From the NCBI GenBank assembly GCA_002478045.1, contig DLLT01000031.1:49616-113615 (forward strand): DNA of 64,000 bases, in the 5' to 3' direction. The notes under the pieces were generated by a model. It worked only from the letters and a program-made list of their open reading frames with translations. It searched no databases and had not been told where the DNA came from. The translations under genes and the position numbers were made by a program. Shown piece after piece: positions 10,043 through 19,610 of the stretch; positions within the stretch are counted from its first letter, which is position 1, and every line of letters starts with the position of its first letter. This DNA comes from Porphyromonadaceae bacterium UBA7555. Lineage in GTDB: Bacteria > Bacteroidota > Bacteroidia > Bacteroidales > Muribaculaceae.

Positions 10043-13000
10043 TTAGAATGTAACGTTTACATTGAAGTTGAAGCTGCGGAGGCTGGGGACGCTGTAGTTG
10101 TCGATACCCATGGAGCCCGTACCGTTGGATGCTGAGGGCATCACTTGCGGGTCGGCACCGGTATATTTGGTCAACAAGAAGAGGTTGCGACCTGTCAGCG
10201 AGCACTTGAGACCCTTGATGGGGTTGGCACTGCCGAGACGTTTCATCAGGTTGGAGAAGTCGTAAGCAAGTGTCACGTAGCTCATACGCAGATACGATCC
10301 GTCTTCGATGAAGTTGGACGATACATTGTAAATATAGTTGTTGAACGTCGTCTGGTCAAGGATGACGGGAGTGGTGTTGGGGGTATAGGTACCGTCACCA
10401 TTGTCAATCACACCTTTGAACACGACTTTGCGATTGCGGTAGGGAACGAGCAATGCGTTCTGACCGTTGGAGTAGAGACTGCGGCCGGTGATATTGGCTA
10501 CATCGCCGCCGATACGTCCATCGAGCAGGAAGGACAGCGAGAGGTCTTTCCACGTGAAGGTGGAGCCGAGGCCGAGGAGGCAGTCGGGTTCACGGTTACC
10601 GATATAAGTCTGTTTTACGGGTGAGATTTTGGGAAGGCCGTTTTCGTCGATGAGGACATCGCCGGCATCGTTGCGTTCGTAGTCAATACCGGCAAGACCG
10701 GTGGTGGATTCGCCGGCGTAAGCTACGGTGAATATATCACCATATTGTCCGCCTTGGATGAGGGCTACGTTCTCGGGCAAAGAGAGCACTTTACCACGGT
10801 TGTACGAGAAGTTGAGCGTAGCGGTCCACGAGAAGTCCTTAGTGGAGAGAATGTCTTGGTTGAGGGTAAGTTCGAGACCTTTGTTTTCGATGCAACCCTC
10901 GTTACGTGTCTGCAGGATGGTACCCGATGCGGGAGATACGCGCACGGTTACAATCTGGTTGTCCACGCTGGTGTTGTAGTAAGCTACATCAAGACGTGTG
11001 CGGTTGCGGAAGAAGCGCAGGTCGGCTCCGATTTCCCAAGACTTGGTCATCTCGGGTTCGAGGGTGATGGCCTTGGAGATAGTGGGGTTGACACCGAAGC
11101 CCTTATCGGGGAAGGTGGACCATTGCTTGTAGTTGTCGCTGAATTGGTTGGCGGGTGCATCTTTACCTACCTTTGCCCAGTTACCGCGAATCTTACCATA
11201 GTTGAATATGCCGTTGGAGGTTCCTATGCCGAGAAGCTCGGAGAAAATGATACCGCCGGTGAAGGAGGGATAGAAGTATGTGGAATCCATCTGCTTGAGC
11301 GTTGAGGATCCGTCAAGACGTCCGGTTACGGACAATTGGATAACGTTGCGGTAGTCGAAGCGAATTTCGCCAAAGTAGCCGAACTTGTTGCGCTTGGCGT
11401 GGTTCAGGTAGACGTTGTAGTCGCCTGTGCCGTACTTGAGGTACTCGTTGTCGCAGTTGTTGAGCGAATAGAAGTCGCCGTCAAGCACGTAGTGTACACC
11501 GCCGAGGCCGGCGCTATAAGACTTGGTTTCGGAATACTCGCCACCTATGAAGAAGTTCAAGTTGAAGTTGTCGTTGATTTTCCAGTAATAGTTGCCGAGG
11601 AGTTGTGCGGTGGCACGTTCGCTACGCGAGGGTTGGAAAGTGTATGTGCCCATACGCTCATCGTATGCCTGCTTGATGGCCGAGGGGAATTCCGTCCCGA
11701 TTTGGTTGCCTTCATCATCGTATATCGGGTCGAATATGAATTCGGAACCAGCCGTGGTGAATCGAGGTACTGTGGATGATTCGTAAGATGACCAGCCTTT
11801 GTCATAGTTGACCTTGCCGGTGATTGTGAGGTTTTTGATGGGTTCCCACTGGATTGAGCCATTGATAATGACACGAGAGCTTTCGGTAAGGCTCTTGTCC
11901 ATATAGCGGCTGTAGTAGGGGGACAGAGTTGCACCGACGCGCTGACTGTTGGTGAGGATGTCCCAATCATCGTAACGGTTGCTCCAGTTGGGAAGTCCGT
12001 TTTCGAGTTTGTAGTCAGCCATATCCCGGTTGATGCTCCAGCCGTAGATGGTGCTCATCGAGTTGCCGAAGCCGCGAGCCTTGCTGTCGATGAAGTTGGC
12101 CGAGAGCATTATTTTCATAGTCTTGGAGGGCGTGAATTCGCCTTTGACAAATACGCCGAGACGTTTCTTGTAGTCCTTGGGCACAACGCCTTCGTTGTCC
12201 ATGAAGTTGGCGGAAGCGTAAGCCGAGTATTTTTCGTTGCCACCGCTGAGCGATATGTCGTATTTCTGCATAAAGCCGGTGCCGAGGAAGTTGCCGACGT
12301 TGTCATAGTATACGTCATCGCTGTTCATCTTGGGACCCCAGCCACCGGAGGAGTTGGCTACATAGAAGCCGTTGGAACCACCGATATATTCTTTTTGTAA
12401 AGAGGGGAGGTTGAGCGTATTGGAGATTTCCCAACCGCCGTTGACGGTCACGTTGACTTTACCTTCCTTACCGCTCTTGGTGGTAATGATGATAACGCCG
12501 TTTGCACCTTCCTGACCATAGAGAGCGGAAGCAGCAGCGCCTTTTAGCACGCTCATGGTTTCGATATCGGAGGGGTTGATATCACCGATGGACGAACCGC
12601 CGCCGCGGATGGGCATACCGTCGACAACGAAAAGGGGTTCGTTGGACTGGGCGTTGTTGATAGACGAGATGGCGCGGATCACAATCTGCGAGGCGGAGTT
12701 AGGCGAACCGCCGGAGGTGCTGACCTGCACACCGGCCACCTTACCTTGCAGCGAGTTGACGAAGTTGGCGGACTGACCGGCGAGCACTTCGTCACTCTTG
12801 AGTTCCTGTACGCCGAAGTTAAGTTTGCTCTTGGCTTGGCTCTGGCCCATGGCGGTTACGACCACGGCGTCCAATACTTCAGCATTTGCAGGCAGGTTGA
12901 CATCGATGACTGTACGCGACCCGACAGTCTCGTATACGGTCTTATGGCCTACCATAGAGAATTCCAAGACGGCATTGTCGTTGGGGACATTGATGGAGTA

Positions 13001-13165
13001 TTTACCATCAAAATCGGTAGCGACACCGGTCTTGGCACCTTTTAGGGTGACAGAGGCTCCTAAGGCGGGCTCGCCGTCGGAGTCGTAGACGGTACCTGTC
13101 ACGACTCGGGCTTGCGCCATTATCGTGATGAGGGAAAATAACAGTAGAAATAGCTGTTTTTTCAT
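10043..13165 (-). CDS. susC: SusC/RagA-family TonB-linked outer membrane transporter
   Basis: A 1040-residue outer membrane protein. A signal peptide (1-19) precedes a carboxypeptidase-D-like domain (about 20-95, VVTGTVYDSDGEPALGASV), then the TonB-box/plug region (AVVVTAMG near 100; LQGKVAGVQV; LFVVDGMPIRGGG; SVLKGAAASALYG), all hallmarks of the family. The rest is a beta-barrel ending in an aromatic residue (NVNVTF). There is no FecR-interacting STN domain, so direct ECF sigma control is less likely. It is the first gene of a four-gene operon, divergent from a two-component system that is a plausible regulator by position. The substrate cannot be read from the sequence. Confidence 0.95.
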   Translation of the reverse strand: MKKQLFLLLFSLITIMAQARVVTGTVYDSDGEPALGASVTLKGAKTGVATDFDGKYSINVPNDNAVLEFSMVGHKTVYETVGSRTVIDVNLPANAEVLDAVVVTAMGQSQAKSKLNFGVQELKSDEVLAGQSANFVNSLQGKVAGVQVSTSGGSPNSASQIVIRAISSINNAQSNEPLFVVDGMPIRGGGSSIGDINPSDIETMSVLKGAAASALYGQEGANGVIIITTKSGKEGKVNVTVNGGWEISNTLNLPSLQKEYIGGSNGFYVANSSGGWGPKMNSDDVYYDNVGNFLGTGFMQKYDISLSGGNEKYSAYASANFMDNEGVVPKDYKKRLGVFVKGEFTPSKTMKIMLSANFIDSKARGFGNSMSTIYGWSINRDMADYKLENGLPNWSNRYDDWDILTNSQRVGATLSPYYSRYMDKSLTESSRVIINGSIQWEPIKNLTITGKVNYDKGWSSYESSTVPRFTTAGSEFIFDPIYDDEGNQIGTEFPSAIKQAYDERMGTYTFQPSRSERATAQLLGNYYWKINDNFNLNFFIGGEYSETKSYSAGLGGVHYVLDGDFYSLNNCDNEYLKYGTGDYNVYLNHAKRNKFGYFGEIRFDYRNVIQLSVTGRLDGSSTLKQMDSTYFYPSFTGGIIFSELLGIGTSNGIFNYGKIRGNWAKVGKDAPANQFSDNYKQWSTFPDKGFGVNPTISKAITLEPEMTKSWEIGADLRFFRNRTRLDVAYYNTSVDNQIVTVRVSPASGTILQTRNEGCIENKGLELTLNQDILSTKDFSWTATLNFSYNRGKVLSLPENVALIQGGQYGDIFTVAYAGESTTGLAGIDYERNDAGDVLIDENGLPKISPVKQTYIGNREPDCLLGLGSTFTWKDLSLSFLLDGRIGGDVANITGRSLYSNGQNALLVPYRNRKVVFKGVIDNGDGTYTPNTTPVILDQTTFNNYIYNVSSNFIEDGSYLRMSYVTLAYDFSNLMKRLGSANPIKGLKCSLTGRNLFLLTKYTGADPQVMPSASNGTGSMGIDNYSVPSLRSFNFNVNVTF

Positions 13166-13343
13166 AACTAATTAAAAATGTTTATATTCAAGGTTAACAT
13201 ACTTGTCTATAATTGATTAACACAACAAGATACGCAACGCTAAAGTCGTTTTCAGGGCTTCTGTCACTCCTTTCGCGCTATGGGAGCACACCAATGAGTT
13301 CCAATGGTTGGTCTTCAAATCGGGTTCTTGCAGGATTTTCATA

Positions 13344-13351
13344 CAAATGTA
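13344..13351 (-). promoter_or_regulatory. -7 box (TACATTTG) for susC
   Basis: TAnnTTTG match about 180 nt before the susC start, implying a long untranslated leader. No TTTG at the proper -33 distance. The rest of the 540-nt divergent spacer (13166-13708) shows no gene I would accept; it is AT-rich and holds the two promoters. Confidence 0.45.
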
Positions 13352-13665
13352 CCTCTTTTTTCGGACGTAGACGCGTTTTATTAAGGTTGTTTATATATCA
13401 TTTGTAAATGTAAATACTATTTAACATTATACACCTGCCATGGCGGAAAGCTGTAATGCTATACAACTGTAGTGTCCGTTTCCGTACGCCCAGTTTTTAC
13501 AGCCGAGGCGATGCAACATTTCATCCGAAGTGAAACTGCTCATACTGTAAAATGAGTCCCTATAATATAATAATGTGTAATATTGTCGGCAATCGGGCCA
13601 TCCGGTCAAGATTAACAATATGTTAAGAATATCGACAAATAGTATCGTACCATCAAAAAAAACGC

Positions 13666-13673
13666 TAACTTTG
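13666..13673 (+). promoter_or_regulatory. -7 box (TAACTTTG) for the two-component system
   Basis: TAnnTTTG match 35 nt before the response regulator ATG; the -33 element is weak. Expected start of transcription is near 13680, giving a leader of about 30 nt. Confidence 0.6.
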
Positions 13674-13708
13674 CCCAGACGAAAACAAAAACCCAAATAC
13701 GCTAAACA

Positions 13709-14413
13709 ATGGCTACAAAGGAGCATCCATACCACATCCTCGTGGTGGACGACGAAGAGACCCTGTGCGAAGCGTTGCGCTTCAATCTCGAAGCCGAGGG
13801 CTACGAAGTATCCGTGGCTTACAGTGCCGAAGAGGCGTTGGCGCTGGACTTCCGCACGTTTGACCTAATACTCTTGGATATTATGATGGGCGCGGTCAGC
13901 GGCACACGCTTGGCTCGAATGATCAAAAGCGATCCGGCCACATCTAATATTCCGATAATATTTTGCACTGCCCGCGATGACGTCGAAGACATGGTCGCCG
14001 GACTCGAACTGGGCGCCGACGACTATATCACCAAGCCTTACTCGTTGCGCAACGTCCTGGCACGCGTCAAGGCCGTATTGCGACGCACTCACTCCGACAA
14101 TGCCCCGACATCACACGCACCACATATTCTTGAATGTCAAGGGCTGAGAGTAGACACTGACAGCAAGCAATGCACCGTGGACGGGAAGGACGTAGCTATG
14201 CCACGCAAGGAGTTCGAGATTTTGGCGACACTGATGGCCGACCCGGGGCATATCTTCAGTCGCGAAGAACTGCTGGCCAAGGTTTGGCCCGAACAAGTGG
14301 TAGTCGTAGACCGCGTTGTCGATGTCCATATCACGCGTCTGCGCGCCAAGATAGCGCCTTATGGTAAACATATTATCACTCGTGCGGGATACGGATATGG
14401 GTTTAAACCATAA
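13709..14413 (+). CDS. OmpR/PhoB-family response regulator
   Basis: A 234-residue cytoplasmic transcription factor. The receiver domain (8-125) has acidic residues D14/D15, phospho-acceptor D57 (LILLDIMM), T87 (FCTAR) and K109 (ITKPYS). A winged-helix DNA-binding domain (about 140-234) follows, with the motif KEFEILATLMADPGHIFSRE and VVDVHITRLRAKI. Its 3' end overlaps the histidine kinase gene by 17 nt, so the two are translationally linked partners. Divergent placement from susC suggests, but does not prove, control of that operon. Confidence 0.95.
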   Translation: MATKEHPYHILVVDDEETLCEALRFNLEAEGYEVSVAYSAEEALALDFRTFDLILLDIMMGAVSGTRLARMIKSDPATSNIPIIFCTARDDVEDMVAGLELGADDYITKPYSLRNVLARVKAVLRRTHSDNAPTSHAPHILECQGLRVDTDSKQCTVDGKDVAMPRKEFEILATLMADPGHIFSREELLAKVWPEQVVVVDRVVDVHITRLRAKIAPYGKHIITRAGYGYGFKP

Positions 14414-15833
14414 GACATCTTACCATCATAGGCTGTTCATAGGTCTTGTTGTATACTCATGGTTGCTGGTAGGATGCCTTGCCGTATTCCAGTATTACCG
14501 CGAAAGGCGTTATAAGGCGGACGAATTGGATGCACAATTACAGCTAATCAACAACCGTATACTGGACGAATACAACACCGACAGCATCTTCGATCCCGAC
14601 GCCGCACGTCCCTACCCATTCAAGGATATGCGAATTACGGTCATAAACAACAGCGGCAAAGTGATTTATGACAATTCGCTTGACCGACTACCGAACGCCA
14701 ATCACCTTGACCGTGAAGAAATTGCAACAGCGATGAAATCGGGGCACGGCTCCAGCGCCCGACGATACAGCCAGAGCACGGATCAGACATATTTCTACAG
14801 CGCCACCCGCGGCCGCGATTGCATCGTGCGCACTGCCGTACCTTATTCGATTAGCTTGCAAGAGTTTCTGAGCGCCGATTATGGGTTTCTGTGGTTTATG
14901 ATAGGCATCACTATAATTATGTGTTTTTTCGGATATTGGGTTACGCGACGTGCCGGGCAAAATATCGCACGCCTGCGCGACTTTGCACGACATGCCGAAG
15001 CCGGCGACCGCATATACGACTCTCCCGGCTTTCCACATGACGAGTTGGGCGAAATCTCCGGCAATATAGTGCGTTTGTATTCGCGATTGCAACAGGCTGT
15101 TGTCGATCGCGACCGCGAGCACCGTGCAGCGCTGAAGCAGGAACAGGAAAAGATTCGCATCAAGCGCGAACTGACCAACAATATCAACCACGAGCTTAAA
15201 ACGCCCGTGGCCTCTATGGCTCTATGTATGGAGACACTCTTGGCGCACCCCGAGATGGACGCCGCACATCGCGAGGACTTTCTGCGGCGCAGCCTTGCCT
15301 CTTGCCAAAGACTGCAAAGCCTCCTGGCTGACGTGTCGGCCATTACGCGTCTTGAGGACGGCAACACTGCAATAACTCGCGCAGGTGTCAACTTAGCCGA
15401 CATAGTTGGCGAAGCAGTGACAGAAAATACAGACGCTGCCGCCAAGAAGGGCCTCTCAATCACTTGCACCTGTGATGCTCCGGCAATTGTCAACGGCAAC
15501 GAAGCGCTACTTATATCAGTGATGCACAACCTGATAAACAATGCAATAGCTTACAGTGGAGGCACCATCATAGACGTCCGTCTAAAATGCGCCGGAGACA
15601 AAGCCATACTCACCGTGGCAGATAACGGCGTGGGGGTGAGCGACGAACACCTACCCAGGCTGTTCGAGCGTTTCTACCGAGTAGATAAAGGGCGCTCGCG
15701 ACAAGCCGGAGGCACGGGTTTGGGATTAGCCATAGTCAAGAACGCAATACTATGGCACGGCGGCACCGTAGCTGTAGCGCACAATCGCCCTTCCGGGCTG
15801 CTATTCACAATCACAATTCCACTCAAGCACTGA
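14397..15833 (+). CDS. sensor histidine kinase
   Basis: Membrane kinase of 478 residues from the chosen start. Two membrane helices (about 10-32 and 160-182) enclose an extracytoplasmic sensor of about 130 residues. A linker/HAMP-like segment follows, then a HisKA domain with NNINHELKTP (phospho-acceptor His265) and a HATPase_c domain with N box (NLINNA), G1 (DNGVGV), F box (LFERFYR) and G2 (GGTGLGLAIVK). The frame is open back to 14361, but the ATG at 14397 (MGLNHKTSYH) is preferred because it places the first membrane helix normally and gives the short overlap typical of kinase-regulator pairs. The signal sensed is unknown. Confidence 0.93.
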   Translation: MGLNHKTSYHHRLFIGLVVYSWLLVGCLAVFQYYRERRYKADELDAQLQLINNRILDEYNTDSIFDPDAARPYPFKDMRITVINNSGKVIYDNSLDRLPNANHLDREEIATAMKSGHGSSARRYSQSTDQTYFYSATRGRDCIVRTAVPYSISLQEFLSADYGFLWFMIGITIIMCFFGYWVTRRAGQNIARLRDFARHAEAGDRIYDSPGFPHDELGEISGNIVRLYSRLQQAVVDRDREHRAALKQEQEKIRIKRELTNNINHELKTPVASMALCMETLLAHPEMDAAHREDFLRRSLASCQRLQSLLADVSAITRLEDGNTAITRAGVNLADIVGEAVTENTDAAAKKGLSITCTCDAPAIVNGNEALLISVMHNLINNAIAYSGGTIIDVRLKCAGDKAILTVADNGVGVSDEHLPRLFERFYRVDKGRSRQAGGTGLGLAIVKNAILWHGGTVAVAHNRPSGLLFTITIPLKH

Positions 15834-15855
15834 CATCCAATTACATACTGACAAT

Positions 15856-15893
15856 AAATCCGGTTTGGTCCTCATTTGAACCTAACCGGATTT
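15856..15893. terminator. bidirectional terminator between kinase gene and hom
   Basis: AAATCCGGTT (15856-15865) pairs with AACCGGATTT (15884-15893). The stem carries A/T runs at its base, so it can serve both converging genes. Confidence 0.8.
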
Positions 15894-15943
15894 GCTTTAT
15901 GGATACAATTAGTTAGTATTTACTCGTCAAGCAGTCACCCGAC

Positions 15944-17170
15944 TCAATCGTCTCGATCGGTAAAAAAGCGGTTAAAGTTGCACAAAAAAATATCCGAAGC
16001 TTCCGCCAAGGCCTTACGTTGGGCATATAAATCAGCCAAAGCCACGTCACCTATGACATAGTTGTACCCGGCACTGCAATAGCCCTCGTCTATATGTCGC
16101 CACGGCAGCAATGCGACGATGTCCGTAGAATCATAACGTGCATATATATGCAAGACAACATCATCGGTGAAGGTCGGACGGTTAGCAAAAGCCTTCTTCT
16201 TGTATTCGTAGCGATAATCATGGTAGCGAGCCATGACGTCACTGAGTATGGACGATGCCGTGGGGTTGCCGCCGGCGCCTTTGCCAAACATAAATTGACG
16301 GTCATAGCACTCGCCACGTATGACCACACCGTTGTATTCGTTGTCTACGCCATAGATATAGCGGTCGGGAGTGACGAATTCGGGTATTACGAACATGGTG
16401 AAGCGGTCGGACGCAACCTTGGCAACCTGTGCTACGAGCTTAATTTTCACACGCTTTTCGACTGCATAACGGATATCGTCGTCATTTATGGATTGTATGC
16501 CGTAGACAAAAACATCCACAGGATCTACATATACACCCAATGCGTGCATCGTAATGATAACCAATTTATTGAGCGAATCTCTGCCACTCAAATCAAGCGT
16601 CGGGTCACTCTCGGCAAAGCCCAAGCGCTGAGCCAAAGCCAAAGCATCGCCGTAACTCTCGCCGTGGTCAAATACGCGCGAAAGTATGTAGTTGGACGAC
16701 CCGTTGAGAATGCCGCGAACTTCTAAAAGTAAATCATTGTCATAATACTCCTCGAGGTTGCGTATCACCGGGATGGATCCGCACGATGAGGCATCGTACA
16801 GCAGCGCCCCGCCCCCGGAGTGTTGCAAAGATATGAGCTCGGGCAATCGGGCGGCAATCATAGCCTTATTGCCTGAAACCACCGACAGGCCACGACGCAA
16901 GGCTCGACTGACTATATCAAAGGCGGCATCGGCATCGTCTATCACTTCGACAATAAGATTTATATCTTTGTCGGCAAAAACCTTATCAGCATCATCCGTA
17001 ATCAAAGAAGTCGGAATATCCGCCGGTCTCGGACGATGGATATTGCGTACTACGATATGGCGTATGGAAGCATGGGCATTGGCGCAGGTCGAGAGCACAC
17101 GACAGAAGGCCGTGCCTACCGTGCCAAGTCCAAATAGTGCTATATTGAGATGTGTAGGCTGTATTGGCAT
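15944..17170 (-). CDS. hom: homoserine dehydrogenase
   Basis: Enzyme of 408 residues that reduces aspartate semialdehyde to homoserine, the branch point to methionine and threonine. The N-terminal NAD(P)-binding Rossmann motif is GLGTVG (14-19). The catalytic domain has the family sequences SGNKA, YDASSCGSIPVIR, LNGSSNYIL and DPTLDLSGRDSLNKL. It is a stand-alone enzyme: there is no aspartate kinase fusion, and little length for an ACT domain beyond about residue 330. It is the last gene of metY-metX-hom, 17 nt after metX, so homoserine supply is tied to methionine synthesis under the leader described at 19.5-19.8 kb. Confidence 0.93.
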   Translation of the reverse strand: MPIQPTHLNIALFGLGTVGTAFCRVLSTCANAHASIRHIVVRNIHRPRPADIPTSLITDDADKVFADKDINLIVEVIDDADAAFDIVSRALRRGLSVVSGNKAMIAARLPELISLQHSGGGALLYDASSCGSIPVIRNLEEYYDNDLLLEVRGILNGSSNYILSRVFDHGESYGDALALAQRLGFAESDPTLDLSGRDSLNKLVIITMHALGVYVDPVDVFVYGIQSINDDDIRYAVEKRVKIKLVAQVAKVASDRFTMFVIPEFVTPDRYIYGVDNEYNGVVIRGECYDRQFMFGKGAGGNPTASSILSDVMARYHDYRYEYKKKAFANRPTFTDDVVLHIYARYDSTDIVALLPWRHIDEGYCSAGYNYVIGDVALADLYAQRKALAEASDIFLCNFNRFFTDRDD

Positions 17171-17187
17171 ATACTATTTTATTGAGT

Positions 17188-18213
17188 CTAAATAAATTGC
17201 TTAAGAATGGCATTAAGCTGAGCATGCTCTACCAAGAATCCGTCATGTCCCATCGATGAGCCTATTTGGCGATACACGGCATTTGGAATATCGGATGCAA
17301 GTCGCTGCATATCCCGGGGCGGGAAAATAATGTCGGTAGTAATGCCGACAACTATCGTCGGTGCTGTTATACGCCGCAAAGCGGCCTTGACCCCACCGCG
17401 GCCACGGCCAACGTTGTGTGTATCAAAAGCGTCAAGTATCGAGACGTACGAATATGCATTGAACCGATGTACAAGTTTTTGGCCTTGGTGCTGCTGGTAA
17501 GTACATGCGCGATGCGTCTTGGGGACACTATCACGGCATTCGATATCACGCTGCGTAGCATTATAACCGCTGCCGCCACGATACGTCAGCATCCCTATGG
17601 CACGCGCCGCGGCCAGTCCCGCAGCACCGGCATCAGGTGTATGCGCTCCGTAGGTGGCATCCGCATATATGGCCATGCGCTGGGTCTCGTCTATCGCTAT
17701 GGTCCACGGCGTAGCATATGCATCGGTAGCGATAAGCACAAGCGTTCCAAAGCGCAACGGCTCTTGAATGGCCCACTCGACAGCCTGAAAGCCGCCGACA
17801 CTACTACCCACAAGGGCATGTATACGACTGATACCCAGATGATCGGCCAGCAATCTATGGGCGCGCACCATGTCAGCTATGGTGACAGCCGGAAAAGTCT
17901 CATAGTAGCGGTGTCCGGTAGAGGGATTGATACTCAAAGGGCCGGTGGTGCCGTAGCATGAGCCTAATATATTGGCGCATACTATGTAGTAATTCTCCGG
18001 ATCAAGAAAGCCGCCGGGCTCCACCGTGTGCGGCCACCAGTCAGCCACCTCACTATTGGCCGTCAGTGCATGGCATACCCAAACGACATTGGAACATTCG
18101 GCATCAAGCTTGCCATAAGTGTGGTAAGCGATTTCCAAACCCTCGATAGAGCCACCCTGTTCGAGGGCAAACGTCCCGGGATGACGATATATTTGCGGAT
18201 TACTCATTGACAT
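17188..18213 (-). CDS. metX: homoserine O-acetyltransferase
   Basis: A 341-residue alpha/beta hydrolase-fold enzyme that acylates homoserine using acetyl-CoA (acetyl preference is inferred from the family; succinyl-CoA use occurs in some members). The N-terminus resembles MetX proteins (GSIEGLEIAYHTYGKLD; VCHALTANSEVADWW). The nucleophile elbow is GSSVGG (Ser138), and the C-terminal acid/His region has IIFPPRDMQRLASDIPN and SSMGHDGFLVE. The start at 18213 overlaps the metY stop by 14 nt; ATG at 18207 is also possible. The product feeds MetY directly. Confidence 0.94.
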   Translation of the reverse strand: MSMSNPQIYRHPGTFALEQGGSIEGLEIAYHTYGKLDAECSNVVWVCHALTANSEVADWWPHTVEPGGFLDPENYYIVCANILGSCYGTTGPLSINPSTGHRYYETFPAVTIADMVRAHRLLADHLGISRIHALVGSSVGGFQAVEWAIQEPLRFGTLVLIATDAYATPWTIAIDETQRMAIYADATYGAHTPDAGAAGLAAARAIGMLTYRGGSGYNATQRDIECRDSVPKTHRACTYQQHQGQKLVHRFNAYSYVSILDAFDTHNVGRGRGGVKAALRRITAPTIVVGITTDIIFPPRDMQRLASDIPNAVYRQIGSSMGHDGFLVEHAQLNAILKQFI

Positions 18214-19510
18214 CTATCTTACTGAAAGCCTGTTCAAAATCGGCTATAATATCCTCGACATCTTCCAGCCCCGGCGACAAGCGCAGCAGCGTAGGTGTGA
18301 CGCCGGCGGCAACAAGATCGCTCTGGCTGAGTTGACGGTGCGTCGTGGACGCGGGATGAGACACGGCGGTAATCGAATCGCCTATCATCGTCTCGTGCGT
18401 AACCAGTTGCAGCGCCTCGACAAAGCGCACCGTCGTCTGCAACGTGCCACGTAATTCGACGCATAACACCGCGCCAAGTCCGTCACGGAAATACTTGGCC
18501 GCATTTGCATGGCCGGGGTGATCTTCAAAACCAACGTAGCTTACCATCTTGACCTTCGGGTGGTTTTTGAAGTACACAGCCAGCCGTTGGGCCGACTCAA
18601 CCTGGTGACGCACGCGCAGCGCAAGCGTTTCCACGCCTACCGCCAGCAGATAGCTGTCAAAAGGTGACGGACATACGCCTAAATCTCGCATACCATCTAC
18701 ACGGCACTTGACGATAAAGGCAGCTCGGCCGAATGCTTCGCAGAGATTGAGACCGTGGTAGCCCTCATCGGGGCCGGCGATTTGAGGGAAACGGCCCGAA
18801 GCGGCCCAATCAAAGCGCCCGCCATCAACGATTATACCGCCCATTGTCGTGCCGTGTCCGCCTATCCACTTGGTGGCGCTGTCCACAACGATGTCGGCGC
18901 CCCAGTCAAAAGGATTGCACAGGTATCCTCCTGCGCCGAAAGTATTATCAATGACCAACGGCACATTGTAGCGATGGGCAACAGAAGCAAGCCCTTCAAG
19001 GTCGGGCACATAGCACGTCGGATTGCCCATCGATTCGGCATATACGGCGCGCGTCCTATCATCAACAAGAGCCTCAAAAGCTTCCGGATCGGTGGAGGCG
19101 GCTATGCGCACGTCCACTCCCAGGCGACGTAAAGTGTGGCGATAGAGGTTGTAGGTCCCGCCGTAAAGCAAGGGGGATACGACGATATTCTCGCCCTGAG
19201 CTGCCAGCGATGTAACCGTGAGCACAACGGCGGACATGCCCGAGGAGGTAGCCAAGGCCCCCACCCCGCCATATAATGCCGCCACACGTTCCTCATAAGC
19301 GCTCGTAGTGGGATTCATCAGGCGTGTATAGATATTGCCGCCGATACTCAAGTCAAAAAGTCCTGCCGCATAGTCGCATGTCGGATAACGGTAAGCCGCT
19401 GTCGGATAGATAGCAAGGCCGCGGGCGTATGTTTTGTCGTTTTTGTCTGATCCGGCATGGATCTGACGTGTAGCAAAGTGCAGTTTTGTGTAGTCAATTG
19501 TGTCGTGCAT
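18200..19510 (-). CDS. metY: O-acetylhomoserine sulfhydrylase (aminocarboxypropyltransferase)
   Basis: PLP enzyme of 436 residues in the Cys/Met-metabolism family, converting O-acetylhomoserine plus sulfide to homocysteine. The PLP lysine is K214 in DSATKWIGGHGTTMGG. Other family marks are YTRLMNPTTSAYEERVAALYGG and DNTFGAGGY. The length fits MetY (about 430) better than MetB (about 385), and the partner metX supports this. It is the first structural gene of the methionine operon and is preceded by a 200-nt leader with a Met-rich mini-gene and a hairpin, listed separately. Confidence 0.94.
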   Translation of the reverse strand: MHDTIDYTKLHFATRQIHAGSDKNDKTYARGLAIYPTAAYRYPTCDYAAGLFDLSIGGNIYTRLMNPTTSAYEERVAALYGGVGALATSSGMSAVVLTVTSLAAQGENIVVSPLLYGGTYNLYRHTLRRLGVDVRIAASTDPEAFEALVDDRTRAVYAESMGNPTCYVPDLEGLASVAHRYNVPLVIDNTFGAGGYLCNPFDWGADIVVDSATKWIGGHGTTMGGIIVDGGRFDWAASGRFPQIAGPDEGYHGLNLCEAFGRAAFIVKCRVDGMRDLGVCPSPFDSYLLAVGVETLALRVRHQVESAQRLAVYFKNHPKVKMVSYVGFEDHPGHANAAKYFRDGLGAVLCVELRGTLQTTVRFVEALQLVTHETMIGDSITAVSHPASTTHRQLSQSDLVAAGVTPTLLRLSPGLEDVEDIIADFEQAFSKIDVNE

Positions 19511-19542
19511 TATGTTGTTTATTGTTTAAGTACATACGACAA

Positions 19543-19569
19543 GCGCCGACCCCATATGGGAGTCGGCGC
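19543..19569 (-). terminator. hairpin (attenuator candidate) before metY
   Basis: On the minus strand GCGCCGAC (19562-19569) pairs with GTCGGCGC (19543-19550). An inner CCC/GGG adds three pairs around an ATAT loop, with one unpaired T. It lies 32 nt before metY and 41 nt after the leader-peptide stop. The bases after the stem (TTGTCGTATGT) are not a classic U-run, so it may stop transcription weakly, need a factor, or act otherwise. Part of its 5' arm with the adjoining bases, CCGACTCC (19559-19566), is complementary to GGAGTCGG at 19617-19624. Confidence 0.75.
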
Positions 19570-19610
19570 AATGTCTAATCAATATTCGCAGAAAACTATG
19601 CGCGAAACAT

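Noticed and set aside
13427..13735. Minus-strand open frame in the susC-regulator spacer
   Set aside because: It overlaps the response regulator start and its promoter and looks like no known protein.
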